A stretch of DNA of 64,000 bases from Coniella vitis (taxonomy: Eukaryota; Ascomycota; Sordariomycetes; Diaporthales; Schizoparmaceae), in contig WUJK01000009.1 in the NCBI GenBank assembly GCA_011317545.1, forward strand, positions 1,302,001-1,366,000, in the 5' to 3' direction. This document shows, in pieces, positions 10,540 to 20,103 of this stretch. Each line of letters begins with the position of its first letter. Position 1 is the first letter of the stretch. The notes under the pieces were generated by a model. It was not told where the DNA came from, ran no database searches, and worked only from the letters and a program-made list of their open reading frames with translations. The translations under genes were made by a program, and so were the position numbers.

Positions 10540-11927
10540 ATGTCAACCACACCCATCAACAAAGCCGCCTACTTGATGGCCACCAACACACCCCTCGTCG
10601 TTCAACCCTCGCCATACCCAACCCTAGTGTCCGACGACAGCCTCATCATCAAGACCAAAGCCATCGCAATCAACCCCGTCGACATAGCCATCCAGACCCT
10701 CGGTCCCGAGTATTTCAAGACCCTCTCGCTGCCGGCGATCGCGGGCTACGATGTTGCGGGCGAGGTGGTCGCCGTTGGCTCCGGCGTGACGCGGGCCCAG
10801 GTTGGCGACCGTGTTGCTGGCTTGGCGGAACATGGCCTGCAGGAGTATGTCCTGCTTTCGGAGCACTTGACGTTCAAGATACCGGGCGGGCAGGGTGGCA
10901 GTGGGGGCCTGACTTGGGAGGAGGCGGCGAGTCTGCCAATGGGGGTGTCGGTGAGCACCAAGATGCTGTTTGATGACGAGATGTTGGCGCTGGAGTTGCC
11001 CAAGGTTGGCGACGAGAGGCTCATGACAGGGGAAACGGTGCTGATTTGGGGCGGGTCGACGAGTATGGTAAGTGTGCCGCCTTCTCTTGCGGATGGATGT
11101 GCTTTGCAAAAGGCTTGGTGACCATGTCGAGATGCGGTGATACTCATTCTGAGGATTCTTTGCAGGGCAGTTGTGCCATCCAGCTTGCTGTAGCCGCAGG
11201 GTACGAAGTGGTAAGTATTGACCATGACGCTCCTCCAACCCCGTTTCTTCCCTTCAATACTAGAGCGGTTGCAACACCGACCTCATTGCGAGAATCACGA
11301 GTGACTTGAGAAGTACTCCAACCAACCCCACAGATCACAACCGCTTCGCCGCACAACTTCGCCTACGTCCAGCAGCTTGGCGCAAGCCAAGTCTTTGACT
11401 ACAACGACCCCAACATCAAAGACAGCCTGCTGGCAGCCTTCAAGGACAAGAAGACGGCGGGCGCGGTTGCCAACGGCGCCATCTTCACCGGCCGCGGCGC
11501 GGAAATCGTCGACATTTGCGCGGCTGTTGTGACCAGCTGCCCTGGCAAGCGGTTTGTGGCCATGACCATGGTCCCTTCGTGGGGGCCTTCCTTTGAGGGC
11601 GTTGAGTTGCGGTTGTGAGTAATGCTTTCCCCTCGAGCGGTCTCTCTCCTGTGGCTGCTGCGCCCCCTCCCTGAAGTGTGATTTTGTCTGTTTGAAGAAC
11701 GTGAATGTGGATGGTTGACCCTCCTACCTAGTGTCGCGCCCCTGCGAGGCAACAAGGAACTGGCATCAGCCGTTTTCCACGGTTATCTACCTGCTGCTCT
11801 TTCCACAGGAGCGTTCAAGCCGGCGCCGCACGCCGAGCGGGTGGGCCACGGCCTCGAAGCGGCGCAGGAAGCCTTTGCCATTCTCAGAAAGGGGGTGTCG
11901 GCCAAGAAGATTGTCATCACAATCTGA
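10540..11927 (+). CDS. Zinc-type alcohol dehydrogenase-like enoyl reductase / quinone oxidoreductase
   Basis: NAD(P)H-dependent oxidoreductase of the medium-chain dehydrogenase family, resembling fungal trans-acting enoyl reductase/ToxD-like proteins; the substrate is unknown. Four exons, 10540-11067, 11166-11210, 11334-11614 and 11732-11927, give 349 residues. Introns begin GTAAGT, GTAAGT and GTGAGT and end in GCAG, ACAG and CTAG. The N-terminal GroES-like part has INPVDIAIQ, GYDVAGEVVAVG and VGDRVAG. The Rossmann part has the dinucleotide-binding loop VLIWGGSTSM joined by splicing to GSCAIQLAVAAGYEV, then a SPHNFAYVQQLGA segment typical of the family. The C-terminus is GHGLEAAQEAFAILRKGVSAKKIVITI. 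Catalytic zinc ligands of true alcohol dehydrogenases are not evident. No biosynthetic cluster is visible around it, so it may act alone. Confidence 0.88.
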
Positions 11928-12480
11928 GCCCGCCAAGGGGGCTATACCAACAGCTAGCTTGGGAGAAAAGAGTGAGTTGCTGTATGCACACAAGGAGAGT
12001 CATGCAGGCCAGCAGACACATCAGCAGTCCATGGGGCGCCGGTGAAGATTGTATGTACTTACGTAGCACGGCATGAATCACTGATCGTACGAGAATAGTG
12101 TTATCAAGGCAGGGAAGGAAAGACCAGCCTGCTATGCCTGCTATGCCTGCTATGCCTGCTATGCCTGCGATGCCTGCTAGTCTCGAATGTACCTTCCGCA
12201 ACTTCCTCTTCGGGGTGGATTCACCTCACGTAGCTTCCAAAGTACTCTGGTTGGAATCTGCCAAATACATATGTACTGTACTCCTCGGTTCTCGCCTTCC
12301 TCGTCTGAAATGCTGCCACTGTCCGTCCTGCTTTGCTGCAACTCGGCTCTGAAGTCTGTCTTGCTCTTCCTCTGCCTAACCTCTCTCTCTCTCTCTCATC
12401 CTTTTGAGGCAATCATCGCCATCTAATTCACTTGAAACACCCGTCAACTCACACCACTCTCGCGACCAGCGTGGTGCAAA
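11928..12480. other. Intergenic spacer with a short tandem repeat
   Basis: 3' flank of the enoyl reductase. It contains the TGCTATGCC tandem array and, near 12385, a short (CT)n tract. No gene is seen. Confidence 0.5.
12127..12179. repeat. 9-bp minisatellite (TGCTATGCC)n
   Basis: About five head-to-tail copies of TGCTATGCC, the last ones with a G variant (TGCGATGCC). Confidence 0.93.
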
Positions 12481-12801
12481 GCCATTGCCTGACTCTCGCA
12501 TCTCCCTCTCTTCGTCTTCCTATCCTCTCGTGTCTTGCTGCCAGCACACCGTCCAGCTATCGGCCTCCACTCTCTCTTCAATCACGAATCTCATCAACAT
12601 CAACATCAACATCGACCACTCGTCTTGAACTCTGATATGTATGAAAGGATTCCCACGGTCCCGCCTTTTGGGAAAACTCTCTCTTGTCCTTCCCCATCCG
12701 CAACACCTCAGAACCCTCAAGAGTATCTTCAAAAACATCATCAAAAATCAACGTTCAAAAAGCTAGAGGACCAGAGTTCGCGTCAAGCAAACCTTGGAAA
12801 C

Positions 12802-13161
12802 ATGGCATTCTTCAAAGGTATTATTCAAATCACCCCGCGATTTACAAAGCGCGCGACCTTTAAATATGGAGGACAAAAGTATAACCCCGGATACGCCAGT
12901 AAGTACTTGAACCTGCGAGACAATCTTAGGTATTGACCCGCTAACTTGACTGATTTTAGCGGGCCTCATACCTGGCGTTATGCTTGGAACCTATACCGAT
13001 TGTCAGGCCAAGATGCCAACGTGCAAGTATGCCTCAGCGTTTTCGTTGTTCGCTATATTTGCGATAAATGCTGATGTTCTGGTGATGTCGTGGAGATAGC
13101 AGCCGAAGCGGGCGCGATAAGCGCCACAACCGTCGTTGAGGAGTGGATAGGATTTCAATAG
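12802..13161 (+). CDS. Small three-exon gene of unknown function in duplicated element A
   Basis: Putative 73-residue protein that I do not recognise. Exons are 12802-12898, 12960-13022 and 13100-13161; the total is 222 bases, in frame to TAG. Intron 1 (12899-12959) has GTAAGT, a CTAAC branch site and TTTTAG. Intron 2 (13023-13099) uses a GC donor (GCAAGT) and ends ATAG. The protein starts MAFFKGIIQITPRFTKRA and continues with KYGGQKYNPGYA, then ATGLIPGVMLGTY, ending near VVEEWIGFQ. It is basic at the N-terminus with no clear signal peptide. Support comes from copy B (32740-32934, -), where start codon, intron position, branch site and an alignable peptide are kept. Expression is unknown, and the third exon is the weakest part. 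Confidence 0.42.
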
Positions 13162-13568
13162 AGCGAATACGCTCGGTAAAGGAGCGACATAGAATTTCGA
13201 AAGAGGGAATAGAACTTTTCTTTCCTCCATGTCTACCTCTTGATCATCCCGAGTTTGAGAAGCGCCAAAAACATGTTGATGTATGTATTTTCCTTGGTGT
13301 TTTCGTTGTTCCCTGTATGTTGACAAATGCTGGTGGTGATGTTGTAGTCAAAACAGCGGGCGCGATAAGCGCGAGAACCAGGATTTGTAAATATACATAT
13401 AAGAAAGCGAATACAACTTTTGGTCCTCTCATCCACACCTTAATCAACTCGAATATGGAAAGCGCCAAGCAAATGTTCATGTAAGTATGAATTTTGCGTT
13501 GGCGTTTTTGTTGTTTACATAATTTTGATGAAAGCTGATATTCTGGTGATGTCGTGGTATTAGGCGTC
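13023..13568 (+). repeat. Tandem exon-intron-like units (three copies)
   Basis: Three imperfect units begin at about 13023, 13281 and 13483. Each opens with a splice-donor-like word (GCAAGTAT, GTATGTAT, GTAAGTAT). A shared GTTTTCGTTGTT segment follows, then TGATATTCTGGTGATGTCGT-like sequence, closing in AG. Between units 1-2 and 2-3 lies a shared exon-like block containing GCGGGCGCGATAAGCGC and AGCGAATAC. A fourth, single unit lies inverted in copy B near 32690-32620. Confidence 0.75.
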
Positions 13569-14057
13569 GCAATGACAAAAAAGCGAACGAGTAGAGCAAA
13601 TGAAGGAGGGAGGAATGGGGTTCAAAGCGGATCCACGGATGTGAAGTACAAGTGCGAACAACAAAACTCAGGTTGGGATGGAAAGCTGTTAGATGCAGTA
13701 TACAACTTCCTAGATACTCGTGGAGGGTGTCTATATACAGCACTTTCACGTGTATGTACAGTGTTCCAGCAATACATGGTGAAGAGGAGGGGGGAGGAAT
13801 CAACGACGGCGCGAGGAATGGGTTTCAGGATGACTGATTGCTGCTGATTTACACAAGTACTTACTATGTAGATCTCGGTAGGAACCTTTTGGCAGTTGTT
13901 TTCGTGCTAATTTTGGAACAACTGACGGCTGCAATCAACCCACTAATAAAGCTTCCTGTCGGTACTCCGAACAGTGTGGCTCTCTTGCTCGGTGCTGGAC
14001 GGGACGTGCCGTGGAATAAGCACCGGAGGGCCAAGTCAGCGCGGCCGCATCCATCAA

Positions 14058-14479
14058 TAATAAATACCATTGAGTGGAATTCTGGCGGGGGGTAAATATC
14101 ATACAAGGCTGAGAAAATGCCAGTTGCCCTGTTTCTTTCTTCTTCTTCTTTTCTCCTACTATTGAAAGTAGTGTGAAGCCAATTACTTGGTTTTGCTTTT
14201 CGCTTTCCTCCCATCTGTTTTCGGTTCTCTATCTTTGACAAACACATGCACTGTGGTGGCACACCAAGACTGCGAATAATACTATTCTATCATATTTATC
14301 TCAATCACTCGGTGACACAAATTCACGCCATCAAAGACTTGTCCAACCGAGTCATTTCCCACGACGGTGTTATTCTTGTTCTCGTGCTACATCCCTCTTT
14401 GGTATTGATTTCATATCCCAACTCATATCCATTCTTCCCATATCGCGCTTTTCCGGGGGGGTTGTCGTAACCGCTCAAG
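14058..14479. other. Spacer upstream of the secreted-protein gene
   Basis: Presumed promoter of the gene at 14480. A pyrimidine-rich tract lies near 14130-14155. Nothing else is seen. Confidence 0.45.
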
Positions 14480-14914
14480 ATGAGACTATCAAGCTACCCC
14501 ACCACCCTCGCCCTGTTCGCAGCCCTCGCCAGCTACCCATCCCTTGCCGCCAGCCAGCAAATCAGAGCAAGCCGCAAGGGCTGCCTGCTCGACCTGTCCA
14601 ACCCCGTTGCCCAGGGGATCGCCTGCGGCCGGCCCGAGACGGTCCATTTCGCAGTCGAGTGGTACGGCCTGGACCAGCAGGACCTGCAGTCGTGGCTCCG
14701 CGTCGCAGGGTGCACGGCCGCGGAGGCGCGGAGCAGTGCGGCCTGGGCTGCGGAGCTGTGTCGTGGGAGCTCCAAGCAGGGCGACGCGGGGGATGGTGAT
14801 GAGGAGGAGGAGCAGGAGGAGGAGGAGGGCAGCCAGAACCAAATCAAGGGGCATGGGACTCTACATACCCAGGAAGAGCAGAGTGAGAGTGGGCTTGAGT
14901 TGCGGCGCAGGTGA
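14480..14914 (+). CDS. Small secreted protein, unknown function
   Basis: Single-exon gene of 144 residues. The N-terminus is a clear secretory signal: Arg at position 2, a hydrophobic core TLALFAALASYPSLA and likely cleavage near residue 24-26 (AAS-QQ). The mature part has four cysteines (C35, C49, C78, C94), enough for two disulfides, around a VEWYGLDQQDLQSWLRVAGC segment. An acidic, Glu-rich tail (about residues 100-120) ends in basic LELRRR. I recognise no family. Size, signal and cysteine content fit a small secreted or effector-like protein, but the long acidic tail is unusual for one. A GTGACT immediately before the stop could serve as a donor, so the 3' end is not certain. Confidence 0.62.
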   Translation: MRLSSYPTTLALFAALASYPSLAASQQIRASRKGCLLDLSNPVAQGIACGRPETVHFAVEWYGLDQQDLQSWLRVAGCTAAEARSSAAWAAELCRGSSKQGDAGDGDEEEEQEEEEGSQNQIKGHGTLHTQEEQSESGLELRRR

Positions 14915-15576
14915 CTTTTGTGTGTGAATTGCGAACGTGTCGCCGGAGTCGTCACCGGACATTCATTCCCTTCTCTAAGCTCGAGGGCTCGGGTTGTACT
15001 ACGATCCCGCCGAGCAAATTCCTGGCAGCTCCTCCACCCCCACCCCCCCTTCCTTTTTTGGAAAAGGGGTTATAGACTCATCTTGCCCTTGTACAAGATC
15101 AAAATACTGGCTTCAGACATTTGTCCGTTCGTTCGTTCGCATAATACATGAGTAGTGCTATGATACATAAGAAAGTCGGGGTCCACTTTTTGTCTTATAT
15201 GCCATTGGCCAGCCATGAACCCAATCATCCATCTCCTTAGCATCCATAGTCAAGTACCTGAGCGTCTCCTTTCATGCTCATCGACGCACTATACACATGT
15301 CCCAAACGTTTTGTGGCATCTTGCCATGGACGACGCTTTCTTGCAAGTAAGAGTAAGGGTATGCATCTCCCTTTTCTTTGTTGGGTATAGTGTATACTAC
15401 AGCCTCATGCCGCCAAAGTTAGCCATGTTGCAAAAAGCGAATGATGTTCAGAAAGCCGATGAATATTTGTTGCATTTCCTCCCATCCATCCATCTTCCTA
15501 TTTCAACAGAGCTTGAGTTACCCGTCTATCTCGCCACATTCGAAAGATCAAAGAGCAAAAGTTGGCAAGACACCGT
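14915..15576. other. Intergenic spacer between convergent genes
   Basis: This lies between the 3' ends of the secreted-protein gene and Sgt2. No further gene is seen. Confidence 0.5.
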
Positions 15577-16847
15577 TTAGCTCGAGCCAGAGCCAGAACC
15601 CCGACCAGCACCAGCACCGCCGGCACCACCACCCATCAGATTCTTAGCCCTGAAACATCGTGTTAGTATCATATTGGAAGACTGGGAAAAACAAGGACGA
15701 GGATTCAGAAACATACATGTCAGCAATGTTGGGGTCCGACATCAGCGCAGACATGTCAGGCAAGCCACCTCCGCTACCAAACGAGTTGGCCATCTCGCGC
15801 AGCCGAGGGTTGCTCATGAGGTTGTTCATCATGTCGGGGTTGCTCATCAGGTTCTGCGCCATCGAGGCAAACATGGGATTGTTCATGATGGAGCTCAGGT
15901 CAGGCATGCCACCAGCGCCGCCAGCACCACCACCTCCAAACATGCCCGCCAAGCTGCTCAGGTCAGGCATGCCACCGGCACCGGCACCGGCACCCGCGCC
16001 AGCGCCAGCATCCCGCGAAGCAACGTTGTTGGCCGTCTCCTCGCCCTCGAGGTCAGCAACGCGTCTCTTGGCCGTCTCGAAACCCTTCTTCATGGCCTCG
16101 CTGCCACCGTTTCCCTCGTACTCAATGCCCTTCTTGTAGGCCTCCATGGACCCCTTTGCGTCGCCGAGAGCGAAGCGCGCCAGGCCGAGACGGCTCCAGG
16201 CCTTGGTGTAGGTGGGCTCGACGGCAACGGCAGCTTCGGCATCGGCGCGGGCGCTCTCGTGGTCCTTGTCGGCGCTGTAGGCGGCGGCGCGGTTGGACAG
16301 GTAGATCGCATTGCCGGGAACAAGGGCGAGCGCCTGTGTGTACAGGTCAACCGCCTTCTTGTAGTCCTTTTGCGCCATGGCGGCGTTGCCCTTGGACTTG
16401 AGCGACTCGGCCTGCTTCTTGGTCTCTTCAGTGACTACGGACGCGGACGAGGCAGACGAAGCGGCGGCGGCGGCAGCAGGAGCAGCCTTGGCGGCAGCCT
16501 GGATCTTCTCAAAGGCGCCGTAGATCTTTGGCAGGTTCTGGTCGCCAATGGCGTCTGCTACGGCAGCCTTGTCAGTAGGGTCGACGCCGAAGGCCTCAGC
16601 GATGCAGTTGACGGCGACATCGATCGAGTCTTGGTCATCGGCGGTCAGGGTGCCATCGGTGACGGAGGTGTTGAGGAAGTCGCAAATGGCCAGCGCAAGG
16701 CGCTGCTTGGAGGTGTTGGCCTGGAATAGACAAGAAGACAAGGCCAGATGTTAGCAAGCCCGAGAACTGGTCTTGTGAAGGACGGGGATCGTCGTGGTTT
16801 TCCTGGTGGACTTTCGACAAATGACACAGCGGGGTCAGACTCACCAT
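15577..16847 (-). CDS. sgt2: Small glutamine-rich TPR co-chaperone (Sgt2/SGTA)
   Basis: Co-chaperone that hands tail-anchored membrane proteins to the Get/TRC pathway and binds Hsp70/Hsp90 via its TPR domain; cytosolic. Exons on the minus strand are 16847-16845 (only the ATG), 16720-15717 and 15649-15577, giving 359 residues. Intron 1 (16844-16721) is GTGAGT...TTCCAG. Intron 2 (15716-15650) is GTATGT...TTTCAG. The N-terminal dimerisation and Get4/5-binding region is MANTSKQRLALAICDFL. Three TPR units span about residues 100-205 (KSKGNAAMAQKDYKKAVDLY; AIYLSNRAAAYS; KAWSRLGLARFALGD). A Gly/Ala/Met-rich C-terminal region with repeated NPxM/NLMSNP motifs binds hydrophobic clients. Splicing of intron 2 restores IADMAKNLMGGG, the expected C-terminus, instead of an unrelated tail. 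It is divergent from the RING-CH gene across 0.9 kb. Confidence 0.92.
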
Positions 16848-17741
16848 AGTGGGTAGGAAGGTCGGTGGAGGTGAAGGGAAGCCTAGGGAGCGGTTTCGGA
16901 AAGGGATTGTCAGAAGGGAAGCGAGGGAGGAGAGGAAAACAAAGAATGGGAATGTCTTCAAGGAAACACAAGGTCGCGACCGGGAGAAGCTGTACTCTTC
17001 TTTAGCGCTGGGGCGTAGATTTGGATGCCCGAGCACCAGTCAGCAGCGCCGCCCGTCCGCCGAACAGAGGGGCAGCCCAGCATTGCGGGACATTCTAGAA
17101 TCCCTGCGTGGTTGGCACAGACCACCTGCGCGCCGCCTGGGATGAGCCAGGAAGGACCCTTTGCCAGTGGGCAGGCACGGCGGCGAGGTGCCTTCAAGCC
17201 CTGCAAGTTTGCGGGGTACATGCCTACTACGTACTATGTAGAAGAGGTACTGGCTGATGTCACTCCCCTGCGTCAACCAGACCAGTAATGCACCCACTGA
17301 AACGGAGCCGGGGCGGGCCCTTTTCCTCATTGCTCGGCAGTCATGGCCGGCTTCACCACGCCCAGGCCAAACGCACCTCGCCTTTCCATTCTTCTGGCAC
17401 CTCCAAACAAACACTGGCCTCCCGCATCTTCTCTTTTCTTTGTCTGGTCTTATAGCTCTTCCCTATGGCTTGCTCGTAGCTGCTATCCCAGCATGGCCAG
17501 GTAAACAGGCTTCCCAGAGCACACCCATCCAAGCATCCTGTTATTTGGCCTCTCGAGCAAAACGAGCGAGCGACCCGACCCAAAAACAGTCCGAGGTCTG
17601 ACGACAACGTGCTTTCCACTCAGCTATTTCGACTGCGCCACCTCCTCCGTCATTCATTAACCACGACAGCTGCACCCCAAGAGCTTCTGGCTCACCCGCA
17701 TTGGACCGTAGATTTCCATCCAATATTTCCCACAACCAACA
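16848..17741. promoter_or_regulatory. Shared divergent promoter region of sgt2 and the RING-CH gene
   Basis: Head-to-head spacer of 0.9 kb that must hold both promoters. It contains one TACTATGTA (17232-17240) next to TACTACGTA. I identify no core element with confidence. Confidence 0.5.
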
Positions 17742-19571
17742 ATGTCGTCGTCAATACAAGACGAGCCCCGCGGCGCCAGCCTAAGTGCCGTGTCGTCATC
17801 CGACGCAAACGCAGCCACGCCGCCAATCCAGCCGCCGCCGCACCTTCAGCGCACTCAGACCGACCCCAACACGAGGAGCTGCTTCATCTGCCTACAAACC
17901 CCGACCGAGACTCCGAATGCCGTCTGGGTCAACGCCTGCCCTTGCACGCTCGAAGCCCACGAGGACTGCATGCTGCACTGGATCGCCGAGCACGAGCGCG
18001 AGAGCACAAAATCCCTACGATGCCCAGCCTGCAAGGGTAAAATCAAGACGGTCGAGCCTCACGACCGGTTCGTCGGTCTTCGTGACCGCTTACACAAAAT
18101 GTACAGTCGCGTCACGCCGGCCATTCTGCTGGGCATCCTTACGGGATGCTCCATGGCTGGCTCGAGCTATTACGGCATGCTGAGCATCTGCGTCTTTGCT
18201 GGGCCTGCTCCAGCCATGGGGTGGTTGGGGCTGGGTAAAGCGCTGGCCGACAGGCGGCTGCACCAAGCCGTGCCCTGGTATCGCTGGAAGGCTGGCTGGG
18301 ACTTTTGCTTTCGCTTCTGGCTGCTGCATTTCATTGCTCCGGCCCTCATGATTCAAAAGGCTCTGCCTCCACAGCTGATTGATTTCTTAACTGTGCCTGC
18401 ATCGGTATTCGTGAGTCGTTATTCTGATATTGCAACCCTGCATTCGTAAATCTACTGACAGGCATGCCTCTCGGAAAAACAGTACGGTGCTTCGCTCGTC
18501 CTCAGAGACGACATGCCTCAGTGGCCTCCTTCCCCCGCGTGGGTCCTTACCATGCTGCCTTGGGTCAGCTTTTCGTACAATCGAATCTACCACGACCTGT
18601 TTGGCGCCTATGAGCGCCGCCTGAACAAGGCTCTCCGTGGACGCGGTCTGCCCAACGAGGAACCTCTTGCCGCCGGGGACGGCATGAACAACGGTGGCGG
18701 AAATCAGCGTGTAGATGATGCAGCTGAGGCCCGTGTGGAAGTCGAAGAGCAAGACGGTGGCTTTTTCTTCCAGGCCCTTCGAGTCGGCAATGCCGTGCTC
18801 GACATGATGGGCGATAACAATGACGAGGAGGTTGTTGCCGAAATCGAGCTACACATTGGACCGGGAGAAGATGAGCAGGCAGCCGTGCGGGAGCTACAGG
18901 AGGAACTGAATGAGCTAGTGGGTGGGCCAGATGGCGGTCCAGCGCTTGTCGTAGTGGAGGAGGAAGAAGACCGTGTCGGAGACGGACAGCAAATTCCAAC
19001 CCCACCTGCCGAGCCAGCAGAGGAACTTCCCGGGGCCGGTGCAGCAAACCCGGAGCCCGCACCCGCAAATCGTGTCCAACCCCGCGCAGACGCTGGCGAC
19101 GGCCATGCACCGAATAATGACAACAACAACGACAACCTCGCCCCCGAAGAACCCATTCGCGAAGCCCGTGGCACATCCACCACTCTTAGCGACGTTGTCA
19201 ACGGTGTCGTCAGCGCACTCACCTTCCCACTTGTCTGCTGGGGTGCAGGCGAAATCCTCCGTTATACACTACCCACACCTTGGGTGACACGCGCGTATAC
19301 TACCCGGCCCGCAACAGGTCTACTACAGGAGCAATGGGGGCGCAGTCTAGTGGGCGGGGCGCTGTTTATCGTTGCGAGAGATATGGTGAATTTGTACACT
19401 AAGCACCGGAGGGTGGAGATTCGCAAGCATAGAAGGGTGAAGAATGTTCCTAGACGAGTGGGTGCTAGGAAGAGTAAGAATGGGAAGCAGCAGGTGTCGC
19501 GGCAAGGGAGCGCGGCGGATGTAAGGAGAGAGAATGCGGCGCCACCAGCAGCAGCGCCAACCCCCGCTTGA
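17742..19571 (+). CDS. RING-CH (MARCH-type) membrane-associated E3 ubiquitin ligase-like protein
   Basis: Two exons, 17742-18410 and 18483-19571, give 585 residues. The intron starts GTGAGT and contains CTGAC about 25 bases before the chosen CAG. An alternative acceptor ending at 18461 is in frame and would add seven residues. The RINGv domain has C47-x2-C50, C66-x-C68, H73-x2-C76 and C94-x2-C97, the C4HC3 pattern of MARCH ligases that use an E2 enzyme at membranes. Hydrophobic segments follow (about 122-165 and 180-220) and another near SALTFPLVCWGAGEIL. A long acidic, Glu/Pro-rich middle region precedes a basic C-terminal tail rich in Lys/Arg. Substrate and membrane compartment cannot be read from the sequence. 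The domain call is confident; orthology to a named yeast ligase is not claimed. Confidence 0.82.
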
Positions 19572-20103
19572 AGCGTTCAATGGCTGGGATTTTTTTGTGT
19601 TTTCTTACATATGAGAGAGGTGGGGGAAAGCGAAAGAAGATTGTTTAGTGATACAAATCAAAGCTTACAACAGGATCCGGTTCGTCTTTGGTTTGATTTG
19701 TATGAGCCCCTACGTTTCGGTTCCTAGGTGCTCTGGGGAGAGGGGGGGCCAAGAAGCGGACGTTTTTGAGCAATATCATCGTGTTATCATGGCTTGTTTG
19801 CTGGTTAGCATAAGTCTGAACAATTCTTTGGTGGGAAACCAGGCCAAAATCAACCATGCCGAAGCCACGCCCGCTCAACTGAAAATGTGAGACAGCATAT
19901 ATCCACCGTGTCTTCGAAATTCAATAAGCGTTGCACGTCATGGTCTATCCTTTTTCTCTATAACAAGGTGTGCACATACATATATACAAGCCCATTCCAC
20001 ACATCCAGTATACGTCTTTTTCCCACCGCATCATGGCATCATTGCTTCTACCCTCTATCATCCCAACCACCACTAGTCTCCAAAATTCACAGCTCAAATA
20101 ACC
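19572..20103. other. Intergenic spacer between convergent genes
   Basis: 3' flanks of the RING-CH gene and galactokinase. Nothing else is seen. Confidence 0.5.

Larger units (their letters stand above)
12480..14057 (+). repeat. Inverted duplicated element, copy A
   Basis: This segment recurs in inverted orientation at 31.92-33.44 kb (copy B). Collinear matching blocks, A versus B, are: about 12624-12690 with about 33193-33266; the small gene and its 5' flank at about 12785-12975 with about 32950-32745; intron-like sequence at 13023-13160 with about 32690-32545; and 13945-14057 with about 32034-31920. The last block is the best conserved, over 90 percent identical by eye, and starts AATAAAGCTTCCTGTCGG. 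The small-gene block is nearer 70 percent. Left boundaries are approximate. The right boundary is sharp, just after a shared CGGCCGCATCCAT. I see no terminal repeats, reverse transcriptase or transposase. Confidence 0.8.

Noticed and set aside
12127..12179. Short direct repeats as a CRISPR array
   Set aside because: Contiguous 9-bp units without spacers in a eukaryotic genome; a minisatellite.
12535..12801. In-frame upstream extension of the small gene in copy A
   Set aside because: Copy B keeps the ATG at 12802 and the intron but not an open frame upstream, so the region is more likely 5' untranslated.
15674..16729. 351-codon open frame on the plus strand
   Set aside because: Antisense shadow of sgt2.
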